A stretch of 37,034 nucleotides of DNA from Bacillus sp. AFS006103 (GCA_002559145.1 NTXX01000008.1:1-37034); one strand, 5' to 3'. Positions 8,683 to 17,124 are shown, counted from the stretch's first letter. Notes: a model not told the origin generated them from the letters alone. Numbers and translations are program-made.

Positions 8683-9243
8683 GTGGACAGTAAAAGTAAA
8701 TGGAATACAAAATATAAAGAACGCATGAATGATCTGAAGGTACCTGTACCAAACCCCCGATTAAAAAACCTGTCAGCTTATCTTAAAGGCGGAACCGCTC
8801 TTGATCTAGCGTGTGGACTCGGGGGGAACAGTTTGTTCCTAGCGCGAATGAACTATCAAGTTCACGCTGTTGATATTTCGGATGTGGCAATTTCCTATAT
8901 TAGAGATCAGGCAGACCAGGACCATCTTAAGATTCAAGCCCAGGTATGTGACCTAACAGAATTGAATAATCCATTCTGGGTCAATCAAAATTTCGATTTA
9001 GTGGTCATTTCCTATTATCTTGACCGTTCGCTTTTTCCAAAGGTGAAGAGCCTAATTAAAGAGGAAGGATATTTTTTTATGGAAACCTTCTTTCAATCAC
9101 CGAATACGGAGATTCAGGGTGTATCTAATCAATATAAACTTAATCCAAAAGAGTTGTTGGATGAATTTAATGATTGGGATGTTCTCTTTTTTGATGAAAA
9201 TGAACAGGAAAGTATACAAACAATATTTTGTCAGAAGCGATAG
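8683..9243 (+). CDS. Class I SAM-dependent methyltransferase
   Basis: This protein of 186 residues has the SAM-binding motif I ALDLACGLGGNSLFLAR (about 39-55), the acidic loop VHAVDISDVAI and the motif-IV-like FDLVVISYYLDR. The small, TehB-like layout suggests a methyltransferase acting on a small molecule. GTG at 8683 has AGGGGT 6 bases upstream and is preferred over ATG 8668, which would contain that ribosome site. The next gene is also a methyltransferase, 60-70 bases on, so the pair may be co-expressed. The substrate cannot be read from sequence. Confidence 0.78.
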   Translation: MDSKSKWNTKYKERMNDLKVPVPNPRLKNLSAYLKGGTALDLACGLGGNSLFLARMNYQVHAVDISDVAISYIRDQADQDHLKIQAQVCDLTELNNPFWVNQNFDLVVISYYLDRSLFPKVKSLIKEEGYFFMETFFQSPNTEIQGVSNQYKLNPKELLDEFNDWDVLFFDENEQESIQTIFCQKR

Positions 9244-9311
9244 GTGGATATTGAAATAAGTTTAATATAAAAATGTTATGTAAACTATTTTAGAAATATG
9301 GAGTGGAGAAT

Positions 9312-9905
9312 TTGAGTCGTTTATTTGCCAATTGGTACGATTTTTTTATGAATCCGTTGGAAAAAAAGAAGTTTAAGAGGATTCGGATGGAACTTCTTTC
9401 TAAGGCAACCGGTAATGTCCTTGAATTAGGATCGGGTACTGGAATAAATTTTCCTTTATATGAGGAAGCAGTAAAAGTAACTGCGATAGAGCCAAGTAAG
9501 CACATGATAGAGCAATCTTTATTAAAACAAAAGCAAGCATGTGTCCCAATTGACATAGTTCAGGCAAGTGCAGAAGAGCTGCCTTTTGCTGCGGATACTT
9601 TCGATACCGTTATAGCAACACTTGTATTTTGTACGATTCCAAATCCGGAAAAAGCAATCTTAGAAATTAAACGAGTATGTAAATCGAATGGGAAAATTCT
9701 TCTTTTTGAGCATGTTCAAATGCAAAATAGATTTCTATCTTCGCTACAGGACTGGCTTACTCCAACCTGGAAAAAAATCTGTGATGGTTGCTGTTTAAAT
9801 AGGAATACCATCGACTTACTTAGGGATCATAATATCTCGATCATTCAGGTCCAAAACTATTATCGTGATTTATTTGTTTGTGCAGAAGGTGTAAATAAAA
9901 AATAG
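9312..9905 (+). CDS. Class I SAM-dependent methyltransferase, METTL7/UbiE-like
   Basis: The 197-residue product has motif I VLELGSGTGINFPLY (about 37-51), AIEPSKHM for ribose binding, and a C-terminal pattern EHV...PTWKK...DGCCLNR that I recognise from the METTL7-like group, which methylates thiols or lipids. GGAG at 9300-9303 gives an 8-base spacing to TTG 9312; GTG 9303 is the alternative and would add three residues. The N-terminus (WYDFFMNPLEKK) is typical of small bacterial members. Substrate unknown. A long hairpin terminator follows. Confidence 0.78.
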   Translation: MSRLFANWYDFFMNPLEKKKFKRIRMELLSKATGNVLELGSGTGINFPLYEEAVKVTAIEPSKHMIEQSLLKQKQACVPIDIVQASAEELPFAADTFDTVIATLVFCTIPNPEKAILEIKRVCKSNGKILLFEHVQMQNRFLSSLQDWLTPTWKKICDGCCLNRNTIDLLRDHNISIIQVQNYYRDLFVCAEGVNKK

Positions 9906-9912
9906 GTGACTT

Positions 9913-9964
9913 AAAGGCTGATTCTAAAGGTTGTTAAAGGAACAACATAGAAGCAGCCTTTTGT
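9913..9964 (+). terminator. Terminator of the methyltransferase gene
   Basis: Outer stem AAAGGCTG / CAGCCTTT (9913-9920 with 9954-9961) plus an inner GTTGTT / AACAAC hairpin, then TTG-rich sequence. Confidence 0.75.
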
Positions 9965-10017
9965 TTGCCAAACTTTTTGATTAAACGCTCCAGGGACCAG
10001 ACTCGAACGAATTCGTA

Positions 10018-10323
10018 TTAGTCCTTGATTTCAACATTTCCATTTTCATCAATCTCGATAGTAGTATAGCTTTTAAAGACGTCCATGTTGGTGATTTCAT
10101 GCGTAACTACGCTGGCAAAGCTCTCCATGTAGGGCTTGTACACCTCAGGATCCTTTACGAGATGATAGAAATTTACTCTTCTTCCATCTTTCATATCTGT
10201 CATTCTTAATAAAAAGCGATCACCAAATTGCCCTTTAAACCATTCTCTTGCTTCTTCATGACTATTGAACTTAGGCAACTGGTTCGGATCAATTGTATTA
10301 TCTTGATTCAATGTCTCGTCCAC
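10018..10323 (-). CDS. Uncharacterised 101-residue acidic protein
   Basis: I do not recognise a named family. The protein is soluble and acidic, with no signal peptide or membrane segment. An N-terminal linker rich in Asp, Asn and Gln is followed by a compact alpha/beta region (HEEAREWFKGQFGDRFLLRM, about 22-41) and a final strand TTIEIDENGNVEIKD. AGAGG lies just before the ATG at 10323 on the minus strand. It stands alone between convergent and divergent neighbours, and the reading frame and ribosome site support a real gene. Confidence 0.65.
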   Translation of the reverse strand: MDETLNQDNTIDPNQLPKFNSHEEAREWFKGQFGDRFLLRMTDMKDGRRVNFYHLVKDPEVYKPYMESFASVVTHEITNMDVFKSYTTIEIDENGNVEIKD

Positions 10324-10506
10324 CTCTTTTCGTTATTTAGCCTCTTCTAATATTCCCTATAGTCATAAAAATTATTGACGAGTAAAAGTTTAATGAAAAA
10401 TACAACTGTCTCTCCATTTCTATGGTAAATTTAAAGAGTGAAGATCAATAGGAACTTATTAATAAAGGCATTTTATAATTGAAACAAGTGTATGGAGGAA
10501 AGGGTT

Positions 10507-11010
10507 ATGGCAGTTGTAAAATCAGTCACAATCGATGGTGAGAGTATCCATGTGTTTAGAAACGCGGTCTACATTTTTGAATCGAGTTTGGGCTTTACCT
10601 TAGAATTGGATCTGATTGTTAGTGAGGTTGTAGTAAAAAAATATAAGACGGTGGACAACTTAATCGTCGAGATAGAATTAGAAGATGGTAGAATCATCCA
10701 TTCGATTATGCATGTAAAAATTCTCTCGGGCGGATTGCCACAACTTAATTTATTCTGTGACCTCGATGATATCCAAGAATACGCTGATTTCGATCGGGTT
10801 AGCGAAAATGATTCCTGGTTTCCGAATATCGAAGATGGCATTACAATAGAAGAGATAAGAAAAGTCGAAATGCCTCATGAGGATGTTAGTATCAAACTAA
10901 ATCTGCCAATTAATCAGATAGAATGGATAAAAAAACAAAAAAAGAAAAGTTTGAATGAAATTTTTCAAGAAATGATCAATGAATATTGGGAAAAACAGGA
11001 CATTGAGTAA
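10507..11010 (+). CDS. Uncharacterised 167-residue protein with C-terminal helix
   Basis: No family is recognised. The first 110 residues look rich in beta strands (SVTIDGESIHVFRNAVYIFE; LIVEIELEDGRIIHSIMHVK). The C-terminus (about 130-167) has a Lys-rich helix, IEWIKKQKKKSLNEIFQEM, resembling ribbon-helix-helix tails, so nucleic-acid contact is possible but unproven. GGAGGAAAGGG at 10494-10504 selects ATG 10507 rather than ATG 10492, which overlaps it. The next gene, a DUF2161 protein, starts 93 bases later with no terminator seen between, so both may share a transcript. Confidence 0.65.
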   Translation: MAVVKSVTIDGESIHVFRNAVYIFESSLGFTLELDLIVSEVVVKKYKTVDNLIVEIELEDGRIIHSIMHVKILSGGLPQLNLFCDLDDIQEYADFDRVSENDSWFPNIEDGITIEEIRKVEMPHEDVSIKLNLPINQIEWIKKQKKKSLNEIFQEMINEYWEKQDIE

Positions 11011-11103
11011 TTTTGGGTGATTGTTGCACTCCCGTCTGAAAATTCCATCTAGATGGTGGGATGATTCGATTCTATAGGGTCTGCATTGGGATGGTGATAA
11101 CGC

Positions 11104-11826
11104 ATGAAGGAAACAAAAAAGCTCCTAGAGATAGATTTATATAAACCTATTCAGACCCATTTTGTCCAAGAAGGATATGAGGTTTACGGTGAAGTGAAAG
11201 ACTGTGATATTGTTGCACTGAGGGATGAGGAGTTAGTTGTTATCGAATTAAAGCTAAACTTAACTGTTGATTTATTGATGCAAGCGGCAAAACGCCAGCG
11301 GATTACGGATAAGGTGTATGTGGCGATTCCGAAACCAAAGCATCGTTTGAATTCGAAACAATGGTCGGATAAAATCCATTTAATTCGCAGGCTGGAGCTT
11401 GGATTAATCGTCGTCTCAAGCCCAGGGAAAAGTGGAAGAGCTGAAATTATTTTTGAGCCCACTCCATTTCAGCGCAGGAAAAACAAACGTAAGCGCGATT
11501 CTATTCTGAAGGAAATTAATGGTCGCAGTGCGGATTATAATATTGGCGGGAGTAATCGGACGAAGATTATGACGGCATATAAAGAGAATTGTATCCAAAT
11601 TGCCTGTTATCTCGAAAATTTAGGCCCTTTAGCCCCGAGGATGTTAATTCAATTAGGATCAGGAAAAAATACTTCATCGATTCTTACAAAAAACTATTAT
11701 GGTTGGTTTGAAAGAATCAAACGAGGTACCTATGTGATAACAGAAAAGGGGAAAGAAGAAATGAAGGGATATTCGGAGTTAGTAACTTATTATTTAACTA
11801 GCTTAAGCGACGAGAACGATACATAA
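11104..11826 (+). CDS. DUF2161-family protein with PD-(D/E)XK nuclease-like core
   Basis: The 240-residue protein begins with helix YKPIQTHFVQEGYEV, then the core D-IVALRDEELVVIELKLN (about 33-53), which matches the D...ExK metal-binding triad of the PD-(D/E)XK fold. A basic region with QRRKNKRKRDS (about 123-133) and a winged-helix-like C-terminus (SSILTKNYYGWFERIKRGTY) follow. This matches the DUF2161 group, sometimes labelled phosphodiesterase. Activity has not been shown to my knowledge. The basic tract fits DNA or RNA binding. No restriction partner is adjacent, so it is not obviously part of a defence system. Confidence 0.7.
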   Translation: MKETKKLLEIDLYKPIQTHFVQEGYEVYGEVKDCDIVALRDEELVVIELKLNLTVDLLMQAAKRQRITDKVYVAIPKPKHRLNSKQWSDKIHLIRRLELGLIVVSSPGKSGRAEIIFEPTPFQRRKNKRKRDSILKEINGRSADYNIGGSNRTKIMTAYKENCIQIACYLENLGPLAPRMLIQLGSGKNTSSILTKNYYGWFERIKRGTYVITEKGKEEMKGYSELVTYYLTSLSDENDT

Positions 11827-11837
11827 ACATACAAAGG

Positions 11838-11869
11838 CTGTCACAAGAATTTACTTGGGACAGTTTTTT
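11838..11869 (+). terminator. Terminator of the DUF2161 gene
   Basis: Stem CTGTCACAAG / CTTGGGACAG with one mismatch, followed by TTTTTTA. Confidence 0.8.
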
Positions 11870-12110
11870 ATTTACTAAGTTCCTTAATAACCACAATTGT
11901 TCGCGGCCGCGTGCCTCTGTACCATTGATAACAATGAATGCTGATCAAAATTAGGACAGTTGCGTCACCGCCATAATACATAAGCAATCCGCCTGTTTTG
12001 GCTTGGACACTGGGAACTTCGATTAGCGGGTGTGCATAAATATATTTTGAAAGGATGCCACGGCATGCCAAGGCGATGAGTAATACACACGAACGGTGGT
12101 TAGATTCATT
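11868..12110 (-). pseudogene. C-terminal remnant of a CtaG-like (cytochrome oxidase assembly) membrane protein
   Basis: The open frame encodes LLIALACRGILSKYIYAHP and TGGLLMYYGGDATVLILIS, ending in HCYQWYRGTRPR. From memory this resembles the last two membrane segments of CtaG/Caa3_CtaG proteins, which normally have about 250-300 residues. A stop codon (12111-12113) cuts the frame upstream, and I see no continuing homology in other frames, so the 5' part appears lost by deletion. A TTG at 12071 could start a 67-residue peptide, but no ribosome site precedes it. The family assignment is tentative. Confidence 0.42.
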
Positions 12111-12221
12111 CTAATGAAGTTGATAGCTAAATTTGTTGATAAAAATCTTATTTTTAATTTCTCTGCAATTTGTCAAGAATGATAAATAGAGGGCGATTAA
12201 GATAAGGAAGGAGACTTATTT

Positions 12222-12395
12222 ATGAATAACCCGTTTGAATACCCAGAAATTTACTATAACGAAGTCATCTATTTTTTAGAAACGAAATGGAAGCGTCGAC
12301 TAAGTGAACATGAGCGTCATGTACTTATTGAAGGCTATAAATTTGGAAGGATGGTTGAGGCGGAAAATGAAATCAGAATTCTTTCGGCAGAGTAA
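12222..12395 (+). CDS. Small uncharacterised protein, 57 residues
   Basis: The ATG at 12222 follows AAGGAAGGAG with good spacing. The product begins MNNPFEYPEIYYNEVIYFLE and continues with a charged helical part that includes SEHERHVLIEGYKFG and ends ILSAE. It is soluble, with aromatic residues at the N-terminus and a mixed-charge helix. No family is recognised. A terminator-like hairpin follows at 12463-12487, which supports a separate small gene. Confidence 0.6.
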   Translation: MNNPFEYPEIYYNEVIYFLETKWKRRLSEHERHVLIEGYKFGRMVEAENEIRILSAE

Positions 12396-12462
12396 TTTTT
12401 TTTGATGGGATGAATTCTATTGGCAGCGGTTGCTGCCTGTAATTTTATCAGATTTTAAATGT

Positions 12463-12487
12463 AACTTTGCAAACTGCAAGGTTTTTT
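12463..12487 (+). terminator. Terminator after the 57-residue ORF
   Basis: Stem AACTTTGCA / TGCAAGGTT (12463-12471 with 12475-12483, one G-U pair) is followed by T residues. A second small hairpin GGCAGC-GGTT-GCTGCC lies at 12422-12437. Confidence 0.65.
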
Positions 12488-12503
12488 CTCGTGTTAAGTA
12501 TTG

Positions 12504-12525
12504 TATAATAAAGGAAGCGCTTCAT
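12504..12525 (+). promoter_or_regulatory. -10 box and adjoining cre-like CcpA site upstream of malate synthase
   Basis: TATAAT at 12504-12509 is followed at once by AAGGAAGCGCTTCAT (12511-12525), whose centre GAAGCGCTTC is a perfect 10-bp palindrome like the core of the CcpA cre consensus. A cre site at the start of transcription usually means repression by preferred sugars. The -35 box is weak. The 5' leader would be about 125 bases. Confidence 0.6.
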
Positions 12526-12643
12526 ATTTTTAAAAAAATGGTGTCATTGACCAACCAATTACGAGAGGCAGGTGTAAGAGGTTCGGAGATTAGTAGGTTT
12601 TCGTAGGTGTAAAAGTTTAAGCTACATAAGGGGGAATTAACGG

Positions 12644-14827
12644 ATGTCAAACTATGTAAAAATGGGTAATCTTCAAGTAGCGGATGTACTTTATCATTTT
12701 ATTAACGAAGATGCACTGCCTGGGACTGGCTTAGACCGTGAGAAGTTTTGGGCTGATTTTGAGACACTTTTTGATGACTTAACACCGAAAAATAATAAGC
12801 TGCTAGCTCGTAGGGATGATATTCAACAACAAATCAATGCCTGGCACAGGATAAATAAAACCTTTGACTTTGAAAATTATCAATCTTTTTTAAAGGAAAT
12901 TGGTTATTTAGAGCGGGAATCTGCTGATTTTCAAATAAGTACGGAAAATGTTGATGAAGAAGTAGCCTTAAAAGCTGGGCCGCAGCTCGTCGTTCCAGTC
13001 GATAATGCCCGTTATGCTCTAAATGCAGCAAATGCCCGTTGGGGAAGCCTTTATGATGCGTTATATGGCACGGATGCAATCAGTGAAGACAATGGGGCAA
13101 ATCGAATTGGAGCCTATAATCCAAAACGAGGGGAACTAGTCATAGCCTATGGAAGGGAATTTCTTGATCAAGCTGTACCTCTAAAACAATCTTCCCATCA
13201 GGATGCTTGCAAATACCAAATTGTTAATGGGAAATTAGTAGTTTTGCTTCTTAACGGCGCAACGGGAGAACTTAAGGATGGATCCAAATTAATTGGATAT
13301 CAAGGGAATCCGGAAGAGCCTTCCGCCATTTTGATGAAAAATAACGGGAATTATTTTGAAATCCAAATTGACCGCAGCCATCCGATTGGTAAAACAGATT
13401 TGGCGGGCGTTAAAGATATTTTCATAGAGTCGGCCTTAACTACGATTATGGACTGTGAGGATTCCGTTGCCGCTGTGGATGCCGAGGACAAGGTGCTTGT
13501 TTATTCCAATTGGCTTGGTTTGATGAAGGGGGACCTGACGGCTGCTTTTACAAAGAACGGAAAGACGATCACGAGAGCTCTCCAGCCTGACAGAAAATAT
13601 GCTGCCCCTTCAGGTGGTGAGTTTACCTTAAAAGGACGATCTCTCATGTTTATCCGTATTGTCGGACATCTAATGAAGAATCATGCAATTCTTGATAAGG
13701 ATGGAAATGAGGTCCCTGAAGGGTTAATGGATACGGTGTTTACTAGTTTGATTGCTAAGCACTCTCTTATGGCAAACGGAAAATATCAAAACTCCTCTAA
13801 AGGATCGATATATATTGTTAAGCCAAAGATGCATGGGTCTGAGGAAGCGGCGTTTGCAAACGAAACGTTCAATCGTGTCGAAGATATGCTAGGACTTGAG
13901 CGGAATACCCTAAAGATTGGTGTTATGGATGAAGAACGCCGGACGTCGTTGAATCTGAAGAATTGCATAGGTGAAGTGAAGGAACGTATCGTATTCATTA
14001 ATACGGGCTTCTTGGACCGAACGGGGGATGAAATCCATACGTCTATGGAAATCGGTGCGGTGATTCGCAAAAATGAAATGAAGTTTTCAACCTGGCTGCA
14101 AAGCTATGAAAAATCAAATGTGTTTGTTGGACTATCCACTGGTCTAAAAGGCCGTGCCCAGATTGGTAAAGGGATGTGGGCAATGCCGGATCTAATGGCA
14201 GAGATGCTTAAGCAAAAGATCGGTCACTTGCAAGCTGGCGGTACAACGGCATGGGTTCCTTCACCAACGGCTGCTACCCTGCACGCGCTTCATTATCATC
14301 AATTAGATGTTTCAAAGGTGCAGGAGGAGTTAGTTAAGGATATCCAGGATTTAAGGGAGCAAATTTTAACCATCCCTGTGGCCGAAAATACTGACTGGTC
14401 GGCAGAAGAAATTCAGCAAGAGCTGGATAACAATGCCCAGGGCATCCTTGGATATGTGGTTCGTTGGGTGGAAATGGGTGTTGGCTGTTCAAAAGTACCG
14501 GATATTAATCACGTAGGCTTAATGGAGGACCGTGCGACGCTGAGGATTTCGAGTCAGCATATCGCCAATTGGCTTCACCATGGAATATGTACCCGGGAAC
14601 AAGTATTGGAAACCTTAAAGAGAATGGCGAAAGTGGTCGACCGTCAAAATGAAGGAGACTCGTCTTATCGCCCAATGGGTATCGATTATGATCAATCTGT
14701 TGCCTTCCAAGCGGCGTGCGACTTAGTCTTTAAAGGCTATGATCAGCCAAACGGATACACCGAGCCAATTTTGCATCGCCGCCGAATTGAAGCAAAAGCC
14801 AAATTGGGTGTCAGGCACCACAACTGA
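12644..14827 (+). CDS. glcB: Malate synthase G
   Basis: The enzyme condenses glyoxylate with acetyl-CoA to malate, in the glyoxylate or glycolate pathway. The 727-residue length and order of motifs match the monomeric G isoform: [15 protein letters not shown] (about 267-281), [40 protein letters not shown] and LEDRATLR-type sequence near 628. AAGGGGG lies 9 bases before the ATG. No aceA or glc gene is adjacent, so glyoxylate must come from another locus. The last residues, LGVRHHN, are encoded by a GGTGTCAGGCACCACA repeat copy (14807-14822), so the original C-terminus was probably altered. The cre-like site at 12511 suggests carbon catabolite control. Confidence 0.95.
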   Translation: MSNYVKMGNLQVADVLYHFINEDALPGTGLDREKFWADFETLFDDLTPKNNKLLARRDDIQQQINAWHRINKTFDFENYQSFLKEIGYLERESADFQISTENVDEEVALKAGPQLVVPVDNARYALNAANARWGSLYDALYGTDAISEDNGANRIGAYNPKRGELVIAYGREFLDQAVPLKQSSHQDACKYQIVNGKLVVLLLNGATGELKDGSKLIGYQGNPEEPSAILMKNNGNYFEIQIDRSHPIGKTDLAGVKDIFIESALTTIMDCEDSVAAVDAEDKVLVYSNWLGLMKGDLTAAFTKNGKTITRALQPDRKYAAPSGGEFTLKGRSLMFIRIVGHLMKNHAILDKDGNEVPEGLMDTVFTSLIAKHSLMANGKYQNSSKGSIYIVKPKMHGSEEAAFANETFNRVEDMLGLERNTLKIGVMDEERRTSLNLKNCIGEVKERIVFINTGFLDRTGDEIHTSMEIGAVIRKNEMKFSTWLQSYEKSNVFVGLSTGLKGRAQIGKGMWAMPDLMAEMLKQKIGHLQAGGTTAWVPSPTAATLHALHYHQLDVSKVQEELVKDIQDLREQILTIPVAENTDWSAEEIQQELDNNAQGILGYVVRWVEMGVGCSKVPDINHVGLMEDRATLRISSQHIANWLHHGICTREQVLETLKRMAKVVDRQNEGDSSYRPMGIDYDQSVAFQAACDLVFKGYDQPNGYTEPILHRRRIEAKAKLGVRHHN
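14807..14822 (+). repeat. GGTGTCAGGCACC repeat copy inside the 3' end of glcB
   Basis: GGTGTCAGGCACCACA spans the last codons of malate synthase (Gly-Val-Arg-His-His-Asn). The preceding AATTG is also shared with the inverted copy near 29600. Confidence 0.65.
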
Positions 14828-14844
14828 TGCAATATATTCACAAG

Positions 14845-14875
14845 CAACTACATCACCCCTGATGTAGTTGTTTTT
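14845..14875 (+). terminator. Terminator of glcB
   Basis: An 11-bp perfect stem CAACTACATCA / TGATGTAGTTG with loop CCCC, followed by TTTTT. Confidence 0.92.
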
Positions 14876-14940
14876 ATGAATGAATCTGTAAACTTATGGG
14901 AAAATACATTTGATACATATCTTAAGAGGGAGTGAATTGT

Positions 14941-15660
14941 ATGAGTAACATTGAACTGAAAGAAACACCACATATTAAGCCAAATGGAGTAGAAATTGCC
15001 GAAACGATTTTATTGCCGGGAGATCCGTTACGGGCAAAGTTTATTGCTGAGACTTATTTAGACAACCCGGTCCAATTTAATTCAGTTCGAAATATGTTTG
15101 GATACACAGGATCTTATCAAGGAAAGAAAGTATCGGTAATGGGTACAGGCATGGGAATGCCAAGCATGAGCCTCTATTCCTGGGAGCTGATTCATGTTTT
15201 TGGAGTAAAAAATTTAATTCGAATCGGCACTTGCGGTGCAATCCAAGACCAGATGAATTTGTATGATATTGTTCTGGCAATGGGGGCATCGACGGACTCC
15301 CGCTATGTTCATCAATACAACCTCCCTGGAGAGTACTCCAATATTGCCTCGTTTTCATTGTTAGAAAAAGCGAAAAAAGGGGTAGATGAAAAAGGTTTTC
15401 CTGTCCATGTTGGAAATGTTCTTTCGAGTGATATTTTTTACAATGCTGACCCTAGTGCGATTGAAAAGTGGCGTAAAATGGGGATTCTCTGTGTAGAAAT
15501 GGAGACCGCGGGACTTTATATGAATGCAGCATATGCTGGGGTTAATGCGTTGACCATTTTAACGGTAAGTGATCATATTTTAAGAAATGAACAAACGTCA
15601 CCTGAAGAAAGGCAAAATGCTTTCACTCAGATGATGGAAATCGCCTTAGAGCTTGCCTGA
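14941..15660 (+). CDS. deoD: Purine nucleoside phosphorylase, hexameric DeoD type
   Basis: DeoD splits purine (deoxy)nucleosides with phosphate into base and (deoxy)ribose-1-phosphate. The 239-residue protein has LLPGDPLRAKFIAE (about 25-38), GTGMGMPSMSLYSWEL with the phosphate site, EMETAGLYMNAA and VSDHI, whose Asp is the catalytic acid in the hexameric 6-oxo/6-amino type. ATG 14941 is 8 bases after AGAGGGAG; GTG 14932 overlaps this site. It is monocistronic between two terminators. Its product guanine could feed the GuaD in this window. Confidence 0.95.
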   Translation: MSNIELKETPHIKPNGVEIAETILLPGDPLRAKFIAETYLDNPVQFNSVRNMFGYTGSYQGKKVSVMGTGMGMPSMSLYSWELIHVFGVKNLIRIGTCGAIQDQMNLYDIVLAMGASTDSRYVHQYNLPGEYSNIASFSLLEKAKKGVDEKGFPVHVGNVLSSDIFYNADPSAIEKWRKMGILCVEMETAGLYMNAAYAGVNALTILTVSDHILRNEQTSPEERQNAFTQMMEIALELA

Positions 15661-15715
15661 ACAAGGCGGGATCTGCAAGTGTATTTAAAGTAAAGGTAGT
15701 TTAGCTGACTTACCA

Positions 15716-15756
15716 TAAAAAGGCCTCTAGCATTAGCGTTGCTAAAGGTCTTTTTA
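15716..15756 (+). terminator. Terminator of deoD
   Basis: Imperfect hairpin AAAGGCCTCTAGCA with TGCTAAAGGTCTTT, followed by T residues. Confidence 0.8.
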
Positions 15757-15855
15757 GCGAATGGTTTTCTTAAGAAGTGTATTTTTTATTCTTATTAAAG
15801 TGGTATGATAATCATGAAATGTTAAATTATTCATGAGATTGAAAAAGGTGAATTT

Positions 15856-15924
15856 ATGAGTGAACTACTGATAGGTAGGCAAATGCCCTATTATGAGCAA
15901 TGTTATGTAAAGGTGGTCAAATAA
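15856..15924 (+). CDS. 22-codon leader ORF overlapping the dehydrogenase start
   Basis: AAAAAGGTG lies 5 bases before ATG 15856. The peptide begins MSELLIGRQMPYYEQC and ends VKVVK. Its TAA stop shares one base with the ATG of the next gene (TAATG), the classical arrangement for translational coupling. The dehydrogenase ribosome site AAAGGTGG lies within this ORF. No family is recognised; it is probably a coupling or leader peptide, or a chance ORF. Confidence 0.45.
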   Translation: MSELLIGRQMPYYEQCYVKVVK

Positions 15925-16982
15925 TGAAGAATTTAAAAATTGCCTCAATACCTGGGGATGGTATTGGGAACGAAGTGGTACCTGCTGCAATTAAAGTGTT
16001 GGATACAATCTCAAATATCCATGGCGGCATGAAGTTTGACTTCACCCATTTTCCGTATGGCTGTGAATATTATTTGGAAAATGGTGTGATGATGGCTGAA
16101 GATGGACTAGAAAGACTAAAAGATTTTGACGGCATTTTTCTTGGGGCTGTCGGTAATGACAAACTTGTTCCAGATCATGTTTCTCTGTGGGGTCTTCTGA
16201 TTAAAATTAGACGAGAATTTGAACAGGTAATTAATATTAGGCCAGCGAAAGTACTAAAAGGAGTAAAATCTCCTTTAATAAATCCAAAGGACTTTGATTT
16301 AATAGTCGTTAGGGAAAATAGTGAAGGAGAATATAGTTCAGTTGGCGGAAGAATCTATCAGGGCGAAGACGAATTGGCTATACAAAATAATATTTTCTCC
16401 AGAAAAGCAACAGAACGTGCGATGCGCTATGCTTTTGAATTGGCATTAAAACGTAATCAGCATGTAACGAGTGCAACGAAGTCAAATGGAATCGTGTACT
16501 CGATGCCTTTCTGGGATGAGGTTTTTAAAGACGTATCAAGAGATTACCCAACTGTAGATACAGATTCTCAGCACATTGATGCCTTATCAGCCTTCTTTAT
16601 TACCCATCCCGATAAATTCGATGTGATTGTCGCTAGTAATCTTTTTGGCGATATTCTAACTGATTTAGGTGCGGCAATTATGGGTAGTATCGGGGTTGCG
16701 CCAGCTGCCAATATTAATGTGAATGGAAAATATCCTTCGATGTTTGAACCTGTACACGGGTCTGCACCTGATATTATCGGAAAAGGCATCGCAAATCCGC
16801 TTGGTCAAATTTGGACGGCCAAAATGATGTTAGATCATTTTGGAGAAGAAGAACTCGGTAATTTATTACTAACTGCAATCGAAAGCGTCACAAGTGCTGG
16901 TATTTTAACACCGGACCTTGGAGGAATACATACAACAGAAGAAGTAACAGAAGAGATCATTAGGAAGTTAGCAAACTACTAG
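15924..16982 (+). CDS. Tartrate / D-malate dehydrogenase (isocitrate-isopropylmalate dehydrogenase family)
   Basis: The 352-residue enzyme is an NAD-dependent beta-decarboxylating dehydrogenase. The opening IASIPGDGIGNEV, the active-site VVRENSEGEYS (about 125-135), a Lys in SATKSNGIV, Asp residues in FGDILTDLGA and the NAD site EPVHGSAPDI are intact. The substrate-loop sequence DHVSLWGLLIKIRREFEQ is the tartrate/D-malate (TtuC, DmlA, YcsA) form, not the leucine or isocitrate form. AAAGGTGG is 8 bases before the ATG. Translation is probably coupled to the 22-codon ORF upstream. It would turn D-malate or tartrate into pyruvate or related keto acids. Confidence 0.87.
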   Translation: MKNLKIASIPGDGIGNEVVPAAIKVLDTISNIHGGMKFDFTHFPYGCEYYLENGVMMAEDGLERLKDFDGIFLGAVGNDKLVPDHVSLWGLLIKIRREFEQVINIRPAKVLKGVKSPLINPKDFDLIVVRENSEGEYSSVGGRIYQGEDELAIQNNIFSRKATERAMRYAFELALKRNQHVTSATKSNGIVYSMPFWDEVFKDVSRDYPTVDTDSQHIDALSAFFITHPDKFDVIVASNLFGDILTDLGAAIMGSIGVAPAANINVNGKYPSMFEPVHGSAPDIIGKGIANPLGQIWTAKMMLDHFGEEELGNLLLTAIESVTSAGILTPDLGGIHTTEEVTEEIIRKLANY

Positions 16983-17049
16983 TTTATTACCGTTACAGAG
17001 ATTCTTAGAAAAATAAGATTTTGGCTTGTCATTTGTAAATATCAGTAAC

Positions 17050-17124
17050 ACATCAGTTCCACCACTTATACCTGGCAAATATATTGTAATGTAGAAAATG
17101 CAAGGACCGAGGTGGAACTGATGT
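17050..17124 (+). promoter_or_regulatory. Inverted repeat that can mask the ribosome site and start codon
   Basis: The 14-base arm at 17050-17063 (ACATCAGTTCCACC) is perfectly complementary to 17111-17124, which carries the end of the GAGGTGG ribosome site and the ATG at 17121. The 47-base loop could hold an alternative fold. No known riboswitch consensus (TPP, THF, preQ1, FMN) was recognised. Confidence 0.55.

Noticed and set aside
11104..12071. Restriction-modification or defence island
   Set aside because: The DUF2161 protein has a nuclease-like core, but the methyltransferases at 8683 and 9312 look like small-molecule enzymes and no specificity, helicase or toxin gene is adjacent.
12539..12548. 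TGGTGTCATT as a fourth GGTGTCAGGCACC copy
   Set aside because: Only the first seven bases match; chance is likely.
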